From contig CAZRIP010000014.1 of the NCBI GenBank assembly GCA_964600165.1, forward strand, positions 1 to 44,743: DNA of 44,743 nt, written 5' to 3'. The translations under genes and the position numbers were made by a program. Under the pieces are notes generated by a model. That model saw only the letters and a list, made by a program, of their open reading frames with translations, searched no databases and was not told where the DNA came from. Shown here one piece after another: positions 34,701 to 42,540 of the stretch (positions within the stretch are counted from its first letter, which is position 1; every line of letters starts with the position of its first letter). Source of the DNA: CAZRIP01 sp964600165. GTDB taxonomy: Bacteria > Elusimicrobiota > Elusimicrobia > UBA1565 > UBA9628.

Positions 34701-34968
34701 AAAATGAGATGATCTGCACCGCCGGGAAGTTGCCGCTCGGCAGGAGGTCCTTGGGCATCGTCCACAGCGAAAGCGCGCCGAGGATGCCGACGATCAGGCA
34801 GCCGACGACGACGACGTGCGAGTGGCTCACCGCGAAGCCGGGAAGGCCGCCTCCCTCGGGCGCGGCCTCTTCGGCCGCGGGCTCGAGGCGCGGCTTTCTC
34901 GCGCGCCCCTCGACGTCCTCGATCAAGTCCTGCATGCGCTCCTCCTCGTCGAATCGGGACTCGCTCAT
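31735..34968 (-). CDS. RND-family efflux transporter, permease subunit
   Basis: 1077 residues. A 40-residue acidic cytoplasmic N-terminus precedes TM1 (about 50-72). Then come the porter region, the TM4 core VLVDNSIVVIENISKKL, a second porter region after residue 560, and the TM10-12 end GIAVANGVLLIEFIAHSHA with LRPILMTSLASIFGLIPMA. Overall AcrB/CzcA architecture and length. The TM4 pair is Asp-Asn where HAE-type pumps have Asp-Asp, as in several RND branches. It is 1 nt after the TolC-like gene, but no periplasmic adaptor gene is adjacent. The substrate cannot be told. Confidence 0.94.
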   Translation of the reverse strand: MSESRFDEEERMQDLIEDVEGRARKPRLEPAAEEAAPEGGGLPGFAVSHSHVVVVGCLIVGILGALSLWTMPKDLLPSGNFPAVQIISFYAGMPVADVAQDLTTQFELYTGAAVGIERQESKSIVGVSITRNFFNSSISLDSAIAQCASLVMSVLRQLPPGTQPPLILPFDPMASVPLALVAVSGDHTEKELYDTARYRVRNVVQAVPGAMAPTVMGGTVRQAIAYVDSDKLNQYNLSPVEILDKLGSLNTFLPAGDAKIGGLDYQITTNGMVDRVDQMNDFPLRAFNGVNVKMSQVGKAQDASAIQTNVVTIDGKRQVYVPVYRQPGANSLAVVDQVRASLLDLHERFKDYTFTLVADQSLFVRNAIHSITEETLIGGGLAALLVFLFLGNPRATLAILLSLPLAILSAFLGLEATGQTINAMTLGGLALSIGVLVDNSIVVIENISKKLESGLSPMRAAVEGGSEVAMPVLTSTIATLIVFFPVVFLQGIVKTLFLALAKAVIFAMIGSYFAAMTVMPLFSSRFLKPTEREDLPKFLALMQALVDRFTDAYSRALTRALAARKAVLAVVVVSLTLAAAVCAPRIGTELFPKADAGSFQLDLRLRTGTRIEVTQAFAERVQKKLKEWIPPSDLKLVISNAGVYYGFPAAYTPNSGTQDVFFIVDLKEDRKRTSQFYAKLVREKMKAEFPDADVGVELGGLLTSALNGGLRSPIDVQIAGPELPVAHEVAEELAAKIKALPGAVDVRIQQRLDAPEIRLNIDRQRTEELGLTTKGVIENVLSAVAGSSTFSPLIWVDPKTGVEYFLGVQFAEGAVTKMEDLERIPIRGPEQTRAVPLKRIAKIDVGASPSEINHVNLDPVVDIYLDAQDRDVGGLSRDIVKAIGATSIPATYKARVRGEFSQMQKAVGSLGGGFLLAVVLVYLVLVIQFRSYMLPSIIMTTIPLGLVGIIVMLAITRTYFSIQAAIGAIFMIGIAVANGVLLIEFIAHSHAQGTPIDHAIVRGSSARLRPILMTSLASIFGLIPMAVGYGHGAEANIPLGRAVIGGQLVSVTLTLFVVPILYRMLARQPQAAAHGQE

Positions 34969-34969
34969 C

Positions 34970-36229
34970 TCACGGCCTCCGGCCCGCCAGCAGCGTCTGG
35001 GCGCCCGAGGCCTCGAGCAAGTCCGCCTGGGTGTCCCTCAGCTCGACCTCGATGCGGCCGAGGTTGCGCAAGGCGTCGCGCAGGTCGACGAGCGTGCCCT
35101 GGAACTTGAAATAGCGGTTTTTCGCGACGTTGAATCCGTCGACGGCGAGCTTCTCCTCGCGCTCGAGGTGCTCGATGCGCGCCCGCGAGGCGTCGACGAT
35201 CTCTTGGTAGCGCGCGTCGACCTCGTCCATGTCGAGCCGAGCCGCTCCGAGCTCCTGCCGCTTGGCCTCGAGCTCGTCGTCGGCGGCCCTGACTTCATGG
35301 ACCGTGCCGAATCCGCTGAAAAGCGGGACGATCACGCCGAGGCCGCCCGAGTAATCCTGCAACGGCACGAGGCGCGAGTGCTCCATCCCTCCCGCGCTCG
35401 CCACGCCGACGACGCGCGGCAAAAAATCGGCCTTAGCGGCCGAGACGCGCGTCTCGGCGGCCTCCACTTCGGTTTCAGCCCGGGCGATGTAGGGATTGCC
35501 CGCGGCGGGGCCGCTCGAGACGGCCTGGGGTTCCGCGCCGATCGCCGGCAGCACGGGGCAGGCGACCTCCTCCTGAGGCTCGCCCATCAAAGTCTTCAGG
35601 CGGCTCTCCGTCGAGAGCGCGCGCGATTTGAAATAGTTTCGGTTGGTCCGGGCCTCCTCGACCTGGGCTTGCGCCAAGTAGCGGTCGACGACCGAGCGCT
35701 GCCCCGTGTCGACGAAGCGCGAGACTTCCTTGGCCACGAGCTCGACTTCCGCGTGCAGGTTGTCCCAGACCTCGTGCTCGCTGCGGAACCGGGAGCATTG
35801 GTAATACGTCACGAGAATGTCCTGGTCCACTTTATATCGATCCACGGCCGCGTCCTCGCGCCTCTCCAAGACGGCGGTTTTAGCCTCGCGCACCTTCGCC
35901 TGGGCGCGGCCGAAGTCGAAGAGCGTCTGCCGCGCGACGACGTCGCCGGCGAGGCCCTTCCTGTAAGGAGAGCTGGCGACGCCGCCCTCGCCGAGGTAGC
36001 CGCTCGAGCCCGGGAAGCCCCAGCTATCGATGCCGTCGGCGTCGATCACCGGGAAATAATAGGCGCGCGCCTGCCCGACCTTCTCGCGCGCCGCGCGCTC
36101 ATGAAGATCCCCCGCCTTGAGCAGCGGGCTGCTGCGCTCGGCCGCGGCCAGGGCGTCGTCCAAGGACAACTCGCGGGCGCCGCAAGGCGCGGCGAGCGAG
36201 AGAAGAAGGAGCAAGATGATGTTTTTCAT
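34970..36229 (-). CDS. TolC-family outer-membrane efflux channel
   Basis: 419 residues with a signal peptide (cleavage near ARA/ARE, about residue 17). The two halves each carry long helices and an LSLDDALAAAERSSPLLKA-type start. AKADFLPRVVGVASAGGMEHSRLV and NYFKSRALSTESRLKTLMGEPQ are typical of TolC/OEP proteins. The channel spans outer membrane and periplasm and pairs with the RND pump encoded directly after it. It is the first gene of the operon; about 60 bases upstream lies a small minus-strand gene. No clear -10 box sits close to ATG 36229, which sets it apart from other first genes in the window. Confidence 0.9.
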   Translation of the reverse strand: MKNIILLLLLSLAAPCGARELSLDDALAAAERSSPLLKAGDLHERAAREKVGQARAYYFPVIDADGIDSWGFPGSSGYLGEGGVASSPYRKGLAGDVVARQTLFDFGRAQAKVREAKTAVLERREDAAVDRYKVDQDILVTYYQCSRFRSEHEVWDNLHAEVELVAKEVSRFVDTGQRSVVDRYLAQAQVEEARTNRNYFKSRALSTESRLKTLMGEPQEEVACPVLPAIGAEPQAVSSGPAAGNPYIARAETEVEAAETRVSAAKADFLPRVVGVASAGGMEHSRLVPLQDYSGGLGVIVPLFSGFGTVHEVRAADDELEAKRQELGAARLDMDEVDARYQEIVDASRARIEHLEREEKLAVDGFNVAKNRYFKFQGTLVDLRDALRNLGRIEVELRDTQADLLEASGAQTLLAGRRP

Positions 36230-36292
36230 TCAAGATTCCCAACGGTCGAACGACGGGAACGGATTATGGGCGCGCGCGAGGACGGCGCGGAG

Positions 36293-36625
36293 TTAGGCGG
36301 GTGGGTGGTCGAGAGAGGACGGCGCGCGCGAGTCGGCCGAGTCGCCGTCTTCGAAGGGCTTGCCGGCCTCGCCGCCCGACGCGGCCGGCGTCGCGCCTTG
36401 CTGCGGCAGCGCGACTTGGCCGGCGTGGTGGCGGCGCCGGCGCAGCTTGCGCGCGGGCACGGCTTGTCCGGCCGGCGCGGTCTTGGCGGCGGCCGCGATG
36501 GCCGCCGGAGCGCCCCGGAGCCCCGGCCAGACGACCGAGGCGGTCAGCGCCCGAAAGCCCACGGCGTTGACGAAGACCGCGGTGAACAGCGCGACGAGGA
36601 ACTTGCGCGAGGATGCCATCGCCAT
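36293..36625 (-). CDS. Small membrane/secreted hypothetical protein
   Basis: 110 residues. An N-terminal hydrophobic segment (KFLVALFTAVFVNAVGF) is followed by Ala-, Pro- and Arg-rich low-complexity sequence. Codon third positions are nearly all G/C, as in neighbouring genes. TACACT (36633-36638) lies 7 nt before ATG 36625, the leaderless arrangement seen elsewhere, which supports both the gene and this start over the ATG at 36661. Function unknown. It may be co-transcribed with the TolC operon 63 bases downstream. Confidence 0.5.
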   Translation of the reverse strand: MAMASSRKFLVALFTAVFVNAVGFRALTASVVWPGLRGAPAAIAAAAKTAPAGQAVPARKLRRRRHHAGQVALPQQGATPAASGGEAGKPFEDGDSADSRAPSSLDHPPA

Positions 36626-36632
36626 CGCGGGA

Positions 36633-36696
36633 AGTGTAACCGAAAAGCATGGATATGTCAATACCAGCCGCTACGCGCATCTAAATTATCTATAAT
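36633..36696. promoter_or_regulatory. Divergent -10 boxes, small hypothetical / WG-repeat gene
   Basis: TACACT on the minus strand (36633-36638, 7 nt before ATG 36625) and a consensus TATAAT on the plus strand (36691-36696, 6 nt before ATG 36703). No Shine-Dalgarno sequence precedes either gene. The A/T-rich patch between them (around 36681-36695) is unusual for this window. Confidence 0.55.
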
Positions 36697-36702
36697 CTGC
36701 CG

Positions 36703-38544
36703 ATGCGCCCATTGATCGCGCTGATCCTGCTCGGGCTCGCCGCGACGGCCTTCGCCGGCCGCAAGGACGGCGGTCTCGTGACGGTCCTTTCGGGTTATCG
36801 CTGGGGCTATTTCGACTCGAACGGACGCTTCGTGCTCGACCCGCACCTGCCGCAGCAAGGCCTCAACGGCTATTCCGAAGGCCTCGCGCCCGTGCGCGTC
36901 GGCCGCAAGCACGGCTACGTGGACTTGCGCGATCATCTCGCGATCAAGCCGAGGTTCGACGAAGCGGGCCCTTTCTCCGAGGGGCTGGCCGCCGTGCGCG
37001 TCGGCCTCGACTTCGGCTACGTCGACCAATCCGGTCGGCTGGTGATCGCGCCGCGCTTCGAGCGCGTGGGCCGCTTCACCCAAGGTCTCGCCGCCGCGCG
37101 CCTCGGCGGGAAGTGGGGCTTCATCGACCGCGACGGGCGCGTCGTCATAGCGCCTCGCTACGACGACGCTCGGGAATTCTCCGGGGACCGGGCCGCCGTG
37201 CTGCGCGGCGGCAAATGGGGCTACATCGACCTGAAAGGGAAGATGAAGCTGTCTCCGCGCTTCGACCATGCAGGCCGCTATCATGACGGCGTCGCGCACG
37301 TGCGGCAAGGCAGCGACTCGTTCTACGTCGATCCAAAAGGAAAGCGCGTGGAGCGCGCGTTCAAAGTCCTCGTCGAAAAAGACGGGCGCAAGCGGCTGGC
37401 GCGGCCGGACGGCACGCCGCCCTCGCAGCGGCGCTGGGATTTCTCGCGCAGCTTCAAGGAAGGCCTCGCGGCCGTGCGCGTCGAAGGCCGCTACGGCTTC
37501 ATCGACCACGGCGGCCAAGCGGCGATCACGCCTGAGTTCGAGGAGGCCGGAGACTTCAGCGGCGGGCTCGCGTCCGTGCGGGTCGACGGGAGATGGGGCT
37601 TCATCGACAAGACCGGCAGGATCGTCATCGACCCCCAATTCGACGAGATGTGGGGCTTCGCCGAGGACGTCGATAACGTCCGCGTCGGCAACTCCTGGGG
37701 GTTCGTCGACAAATCCGGCAACATGGCGATCCCGGCCTCCTTTGAGGCGGCTTATAGCTTCGGCGAAAGCCTCGCGCCCGTGCGCGAGGGCGAGAAATGG
37801 GGCTTCGTCGACCACGCCGGCAGCATGGCGATCGAGCCGCGCTTCGACGGCGCCCAGGGCTTCTCCGAGGGCGTCTCCCCCGTCCAACTCGGCTCCGGCT
37901 GGGGTTTCATCGACAAGACGGGCGCGATGGCGATCCCGGCGCAGTTCCAGCGCACCTTCGGCTTTTCGGAGGCCCTCGCCGCCGTCGAGATCGACGGCAA
38001 GTGGGGCTACGTCGACCACGCGGGAAACCTCGCCATCTCCGCGCGTTTCGATGAGACGTGGGGCTTCTCGCAGGGCTTGGCCGCCGCCGAGCTCAACGGC
38101 TCCTGGGGCTTCATCGACAAGGCCGGCAACTTCGCGATCAGCCCGGGCTTCGACTGCGCGTTGAGCTTTTCGGACGGCCTCGCGCTCATCCAGAGCGGCG
38201 GGCAGTGGGGCTACGTCGACCTTTCGGGCAACGTCGCGATCCCGATTCAATACGACGGCGCCTTCGCGTTCTCGGACGGCTTGGCCCTCGTGCGCAACGG
38301 CGACGACTATTTCTACATCGACCGGTCGGGCAGCGTCGCGATCACGCCGGATCTGGATTCCTCGAAGCCCGCGGCCCACGCGCGCCCGGAGGGACTCAAC
38401 GGCTTCACGTCCGCGGCGTCGACCTCGACGCTCGTCCGGACGCCTTCCTTCAACGACGACATGGGGGTCGCCGGGCTGCGCGTGAACGGAACAAACGGCT
38501 TCATCGACACTACCGGGCACTACATCTGGATCCCCACTCCCTGA
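36703..38544 (+). CDS. Secreted WG-repeat protein, about 16 repeats
   Basis: 613 residues. Signal peptide (cleavage after AFA, about residue 18), then about 16 units of 34 residues with the form W-G-(F/Y)-(I/V)-D-x-x-G-x-x-(V/A)-I-x-P-x-(F/Y)-(D/E), then F-S-(E/D)-G-L-A-x-V-x. WG repeats form beta-structured solenoid-like proteins of mostly unknown function, often at the cell surface. One unit (about 215-270) has an insert of about 24 residues, and the last unit is separated by a Ser/Thr-rich spacer. The start is leaderless by prediction. The stop codon is the loop of a 6-bp inverted repeat shared with the convergent kinase gene. Confidence 0.92.
   Translation: MRPLIALILLGLAATAFAGRKDGGLVTVLSGYRWGYFDSNGRFVLDPHLPQQGLNGYSEGLAPVRVGRKHGYVDLRDHLAIKPRFDEAGPFSEGLAAVRVGLDFGYVDQSGRLVIAPRFERVGRFTQGLAAARLGGKWGFIDRDGRVVIAPRYDDAREFSGDRAAVLRGGKWGYIDLKGKMKLSPRFDHAGRYHDGVAHVRQGSDSFYVDPKGKRVERAFKVLVEKDGRKRLARPDGTPPSQRRWDFSRSFKEGLAAVRVEGRYGFIDHGGQAAITPEFEEAGDFSGGLASVRVDGRWGFIDKTGRIVIDPQFDEMWGFAEDVDNVRVGNSWGFVDKSGNMAIPASFEAAYSFGESLAPVREGEKWGFVDHAGSMAIEPRFDGAQGFSEGVSPVQLGSGWGFIDKTGAMAIPAQFQRTFGFSEALAAVEIDGKWGYVDHAGNLAISARFDETWGFSQGLAAAELNGSWGFIDKAGNFAISPGFDCALSFSDGLALIQSGGQWGYVDLSGNVAIPIQYDGAFAFSDGLALVRNGDDYFYIDRSGSVAITPDLDSSKPAAHARPEGLNGFTSAASTSTLVRTPSFNDDMGVAGLRVNGTNGFIDTTGHYIWIPTP
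36796..38541 (+). repeat. About 16 tandem 102-bp coding units (WG repeats)
   Basis: Each unit encodes about 34 residues. Units 7-14 are the most alike at both protein and DNA level (recurrent TGGGGCTTCATCGACAAG-type words at 37593, 37899 and 38105), which points to recent duplication or ongoing homogenisation. Outer units are more diverged. Confidence 0.85.
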
Positions 38545-38550
38545 GGGAGT
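38536..38550. other. Inverted repeat around the WG gene stop codon
   Basis: ACTCCC-TGA-GGGAGT: 6-bp arms with the TGA stop as the loop, directly before the stop of the convergent kinase gene. It could slow convergent polymerases, but no U-tract follows on either strand. Confidence 0.35.
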
Positions 38551-39921
38551 TCACGGCGCTCCCGGCAGCGTGAAGTTGAAGGTCGTGCCCTTGCCGAGCT
38601 CGGACTCAACCCAGATGCGCCCTCCATGGTTCTCGACGACGCGCTTGCAGAGCGCGAGGCCGATCCCGGTCCCCGGATATTCCCCCCGCCCGTGCAGCCG
38701 GTGGAAGGCGAGGAAGATCTTCTCGAAGTGCTCGGGTTCGATGCCGATGCCGTTGTCCGCGACCATGAAGAGCCACGATCCCTCCCGCTTGACGGCCTCG
38801 ACGCGGACCTCGACGGCGCGGCCCTCGGCGCGGAACTTGACGGCGTTGCCGATCAGGTTTTGAAAAAGCGCGACGAGCTGCGTCTCGTCCGCCAGCACGC
38901 GAGGAAGCTTCCCCGCCGTGATCTTCGCCGACGCTTCCCGGACCGACTCGTCGAGGTTCGCCAGCGCGGCCGACAGGGCCTGCCCGGCTTCGATCGCCTT
39001 GGGCTCCATCGGCCGGCTGCGCGCGCGGGAGAGGGCCAGCAGGTCGTTGATGAGCTCGCGCATCCTCTTCGCTCCGTCGACGAGAAAGGCGATGTAGCGA
39101 TCGGCGTCCTCGCCGAGCTTCCCTTGGTAGCGTCTGGCCAGCAACTCGGCGTAGTTGGCTACCTTGCGCAAAGGCTCCTGGAGATCGTGCGAGGCCGCGT
39201 AGGCGAACTGCTCGAGCTCCTCGTTGGAGCGCTGGAGCTCGCGCGTGCGCTCGAGCAGCGCCGCCTCGGCCTCGCGGCGCCGGCGCAATTGCGCGAGAAT
39301 GAGGACGATCGCCGCCGTCAGGAACACGGCCGCCGAGACGACCTCCGCGAGCTCGGCGGCGAGCGCCCGGCCGGCCGCCGCGCGCTCGGCGTCGATCCGC
39401 GCCACGAGCAGGCGGCGCTCCTCCATCTCCATCTCGTCGGTGACTTCCCGCAGGGAATCCAGGGCGGCCGTTCCCAGCCCGACCAGGCGGGACTGCTCCT
39501 CGCGCCGGAAACCGTGCTGGTGCATCAACGCGAAGCTTTCGGCGATCACGTCGGTCTTCCGCTCGATCGCCGCCCGCGCTCGCGCCAGGCGCTCCACTTG
39601 GCGCCGATTGTCGGCGATGAGGCGGCCCAAGTCATCCAGCTCGCCGTAGACCTCGGGGATCGTGCGCGCGTACTCCCGCATGTACCGCGCATCGCCGGTG
39701 ATCACATAGGACCGATGGACGCCCTGCACCCAGAGCATCGCCGCGACGACGCGCTCGATCTCCGTCAGCACGCTCTGCGTGTGCAGGACGAGCTCAGAGG
39801 TCTCGAGCACCCGACGAGTGTTCACGTGCGCGGTGCGGCTGACGCCGGCGAGCGCCGCCAAGGCGGCCGCGAGGAACGCGGCCGCCGCCGCGGTCTCGCC
39901 CAAGACGCCGCGCAGCTTCAT
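38551..39921 (-). CDS. CHASE3-type membrane sensor histidine kinase
   Basis: 456 residues. TM1 (about 8-27), a helical extracytoplasmic region of about 150 residues with the CHASE3-like pattern (VQGVHRSYVITGDARYMREY), TM2 (about 190-210), a short coiled coil, and HisKA with His245 in AASHDLQEPLRKV. Then N box QNLIGNAVKFRAEG, DNGIGI, and GTGIGLALCKRVVENHGG. The HDLQEPLR motif places it with phytochrome-type kinases. ATG 39921 was preferred to GTG 39924, because TATGCT (39928-39933) lies 6 nt before it. No response regulator is adjacent. Confidence 0.92.
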   Translation of the reverse strand: MKLRGVLGETAAAAAFLAAALAALAGVSRTAHVNTRRVLETSELVLHTQSVLTEIERVVAAMLWVQGVHRSYVITGDARYMREYARTIPEVYGELDDLGRLIADNRRQVERLARARAAIERKTDVIAESFALMHQHGFRREEQSRLVGLGTAALDSLREVTDEMEMEERRLLVARIDAERAAAGRALAAELAEVVSAAVFLTAAIVLILAQLRRRREAEAALLERTRELQRSNEELEQFAYAASHDLQEPLRKVANYAELLARRYQGKLGEDADRYIAFLVDGAKRMRELINDLLALSRARSRPMEPKAIEAGQALSAALANLDESVREASAKITAGKLPRVLADETQLVALFQNLIGNAVKFRAEGRAVEVRVEAVKREGSWLFMVADNGIGIEPEHFEKIFLAFHRLHGRGEYPGTGIGLALCKRVVENHGGRIWVESELGKGTTFNFTLPGAP

Positions 39922-39980
39922 CACGCAAGCATAGCACGCGGTCCATTGCGGCGGCCTTGAGATGCGGTAAAATGCTTGCC

Positions 39981-41237
39981 ATGGCTGAGAATACCGGCGT
40001 TCCGGCTCCCTTGCGGCTCGACCTCGACATCGTCCCGACGGAGCACGAAGGGCGGCCGATCCTCGTGCTGCGCGATCCCGAAGGCCTCACGGACAAGGTC
40101 CTCGCCGTCTCGCCGGGCGCGCTCGCCGTCGCGGCGCTCTTCGACGGGCGGCGCAGCTTCCGCCGGCTCCAAGAGGACCTCGCCAAGGACGGCGCGGGCG
40201 CGCTGCTCGAATCGGACATCGCCGGGCTGGCCAAGGAGCTCGACGCCGCCGGGATGCTCGAGACCCCCGAGGTCGCGCGCGGCCGCCGCTCGCTGCTGGA
40301 GGCGTTCAAAGCCTCGCCGAAGCGGCCGATGGCCCTCAAGGGGGCCTACCCCGAGGCGCCGCTCGAGCTGGCCGGCAGCCTGGGCGCGTACTTCCGCGAC
40401 GCGAAGGGGCCCGGCAAGCCCCTGGCTGACAAGCCGACGCGCGCCGACGCGCCGCTGGGCTTGTTGAGCCCCCACATCGATCTCGCGCGCGGCGGGCCCG
40501 CCTACGCCTGGTCCTATGGCGCGCTGGCCGAAGCCCCCCCTCCCGACGTCGTGGTGGCCTTCGGCGTGGCGCACGCCTCGCCCGACTCGCCGTGGGTGAT
40601 GACCAAAAAGGAGTACGAGACGCCGCACGGCGCGATGGCCGTCGACGCCGAGCTCTACGGAGAGTTGTCGTCGGCCCTCTGGTACGATCCGACCGCCGAC
40701 GAGTGGGCGCACCGGCGGGAGCACTCCTTGGAGTTCCAAGCGCTTTGGCTGCGGTTTCTCTGGCGCGACAAGACGCCGCCGTGGGTGCCGATCCTTTGCT
40801 CGTCTTTCGAGCGCTTTTGCCCGGACCGCCCGCCTTCCTCGGTCGAGACCGTCGACAAGGCGCTCGAAAAGATGGGCGCGGCGCTCGCCAAGCAGGCGGC
40901 GAAGGGCCGGCGCGTGCTGGTGCTGGGCGGCGTCGACCTGGCTCATGTGGGGCCGCGCTTCGGCGACGACCTCGAGCTCGGGCCCGAGCTCGACAAGCGC
41001 GTCGAGACCGAGGACCGCAAGTCGCTGGCCCACGCGATGAAGCGCGACGCCGACGCGTTCTACCTCTCGGTCGTCGCCGACGGCCACTGGCGCAAGGTCT
41101 GCGGCCTGTCCGCGATCTACTCGTCGCTGCGCTGCCTGAACGCTCTCGGCGCCAAAGACGGCGAGCTCTTGACCTACGGCCAAGCCCCCGATCCCGCCGG
41201 CGGCATGGTCAGCTTCGCGTCCGCCGTCTTCCGCTAG
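39981..41237 (+). CDS. Memo-family (AmmeMemoRadiSam protein B) with N-terminal PqqD-like domain
   Basis: 418 residues. Residues about 12-95 resemble a PqqD-like winged-helix domain (DGRRSFRRLQEDLA, DIAGLAKELDAAGMLETP). Residues about 125-418 are the Memo domain: LELAGSLGAYFRDA, LLSPHIDLARGG (His165), VAFGVAHASPD, EHSLEFQALWLRF, VLGGVDLAHVG. Memo proteins have a dioxygenase-like fold and in bacteria are usually encoded with AMMECR1 and radical-SAM partners, neither of which is here. The start was placed at ATG 39981 (TAAAAT 7 nt upstream); ATG 39972 overlaps that box. It converges with the sigma-factor gene through a shared CTAG. Confidence 0.85.
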   Translation: MAENTGVPAPLRLDLDIVPTEHEGRPILVLRDPEGLTDKVLAVSPGALAVAALFDGRRSFRRLQEDLAKDGAGALLESDIAGLAKELDAAGMLETPEVARGRRSLLEAFKASPKRPMALKGAYPEAPLELAGSLGAYFRDAKGPGKPLADKPTRADAPLGLLSPHIDLARGGPAYAWSYGALAEAPPPDVVVAFGVAHASPDSPWVMTKKEYETPHGAMAVDAELYGELSSALWYDPTADEWAHRREHSLEFQALWLRFLWRDKTPPWVPILCSSFERFCPDRPPSSVETVDKALEKMGAALAKQAAKGRRVLVLGGVDLAHVGPRFGDDLELGPELDKRVETEDRKSLAHAMKRDADAFYLSVVADGHWRKVCGLSAIYSSLRCLNALGAKDGELLTYGQAPDPAGGMVSFASAVFR

Positions 41238-42445
41238 GATAGGTATTCGCGCATCATCTCGCTGCGCGGGGACTCGCGCAGCTTCTTGAGGGCCTCGAGC
41301 TGGATCTGGCGGGCGCGCTCGCGCGTGACGCGGAAGCGCTCCCCCACCTCGTCGAGCGTCTGCGGCAGGCCCGTGCCGATGCCGAAACGCAGCCGAAGGA
41401 GATCGGCTTCGCGCGGCGCCAGCGTCGACAGCCAGCGATCCACTTCGTTCCTTAAGGAAGCGTCTTCGGCCCGTTGTACAGGAGTCGGCTCCGCGCGGTC
41501 CTGCAGCAGATCGCCCAAACTTCCTTCCTCGCCCTCGCCGACCGGAGCCGCGAGGGAAACCGTGTCCTGCATCGCGCGCAGCAACCGCTCGACGCGGCGC
41601 TCCGGCATATGCAGCTTCTTGGCCAGCTCGTCGACGTGCGTCGCGCGTTCCATGCCGACGCGCGCCTTGCGAAAGCGGGCGATGTCCTCCTGCACGTGGG
41701 AAGGAAGGCGCACGGTGCGCTCTTGCTCCGAAAGCGAGCGAGAGATGGCCTGCCGGATCCACCACGTCGCGTAGGTCGAGAACCGGAAGCCGCGCTGCGG
41801 CCGGTAGCGCTCGATCGCGCGCATGAGCCCGAGGCTGCCTTCCTGGATGAGATCGGCCAGCTCCATATGAGAAGAAGCGTAATGCCTGGCGACGGAGACC
41901 ACGAGCCGGAGGTTCGCCCGCAAAAGACGCGTCTTGGCCTCGTCGATGCCGCGCTCGAGGCGGCCGAGCTCGTCGTCGAGCGCGAGCACCTCGCGCGCAG
42001 GGGCCGGCAGAGGATCGGTCGGCCTTCCTTCGCGCAGGCGACGCGCCTGATCGCGCAGGCGGTTGGTCAGCCGGCGGATCTTGTCTGCGCTCAGGCCCAA
42101 ATGCTCGATCATGTCGTAAGCGGCCTGCGGGCGCCGCGAAAGGGCGGCGATCCTCTGGATCCTTTGCGCCGCCGAGCGCACGCGGGCGGGAGACGGCCTG
42201 CCCCGCGGCAGGAGCTCCTTGGGATCGACCTCGCCGGACCGGATCAGCTCCGCCCAGTTGACGACTTGGCGCAGGGCGAACGGCGAGCGCAGCACGAGCC
42301 GTCGAACCGCCGCGACGTCGGCTTCCAGGCCGGACGTGATCTTGCGCTCCTCGTCGGCTTTGAGCAAGGGCGTCTTGCCCATCTCCGTGAGGTACTGTTG
42401 ATAGAGGTCGGTGGATACGGACGCAGAGGTGTCAGCCATGATCAT
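41234..42445 (-). CDS. Sigma-70 family RNA polymerase sigma factor, group 1/2 type
   Basis: 403 residues. Region 1.2 (DLYQQYLTEMGKTPLL), a helical insert, region 2 (NLRLVVSVARHYASSHMEL, DLIQEGSLGLMRAIERY, FSTYATWWIRQAISR), region 3 (THVDELAKKLHMPERRV), and region 4 (READLLRLRFGIGTGLPQTLDEVGERFRVTRERARQIQLEALKKLR). The length and region 1.2 fit an RpoD/RpoS-like factor, but the acidic region 1.1 of a full RpoD is missing, so an alternative primary-like sigma is more likely. Two starts, 42445 and 42439, cannot be separated. No TANNNT box lies at the leaderless distance. Confidence 0.9.
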   Translation of the reverse strand: MIMADTSASVSTDLYQQYLTEMGKTPLLKADEERKITSGLEADVAAVRRLVLRSPFALRQVVNWAELIRSGEVDPKELLPRGRPSPARVRSAAQRIQRIAALSRRPQAAYDMIEHLGLSADKIRRLTNRLRDQARRLREGRPTDPLPAPAREVLALDDELGRLERGIDEAKTRLLRANLRLVVSVARHYASSHMELADLIQEGSLGLMRAIERYRPQRGFRFSTYATWWIRQAISRSLSEQERTVRLPSHVQEDIARFRKARVGMERATHVDELAKKLHMPERRVERLLRAMQDTVSLAAPVGEGEEGSLGDLLQDRAEPTPVQRAEDASLRNEVDRWLSTLAPREADLLRLRFGIGTGLPQTLDEVGERFRVTRERARQIQLEALKKLRESPRSEMMREYLS

Positions 42446-42487
42446 GTGACACCGGGATTGGCGAAAAGTTCCGAATCCTGGAAAAGA

Positions 42488-42515
42488 GAGAGCCCCGGGC
42501 TTCCCCGGGGCTCTC
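42488..42515 (-). terminator. Rho-independent terminator
   Basis: Perfect 12-bp stem (42488-42499 with 42504-42515) and a 4-nt loop, followed on the minus strand by TCTTTT. It ends the transcript of the secreted-protein gene 42541-43176 and separates it from the sigma gene. It is the only textbook terminator I found in the window. Confidence 0.85.
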
Positions 42516-42540
42516 CTTATATAACGGACGGCGAAGACGG

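Noticed and set aside
31714..34707. A 997-residue open frame on the plus strand opposite the RND gene
   Set aside because: It is rich in Arg, Asp, His and Val with no recognisable domain, and lies exactly opposite a complete RND transporter. High GC leaves antisense frames open. The same applies to 21081-22865 opposite GH15 and 23207-25063 opposite the DUF748 and sigma genes.
36796..38541. CRISPR-like periodicity in the WG gene
   Set aside because: The period (102 bp) is in frame and the units are diverged coding repeats; there are no identical short repeats with unique spacers.
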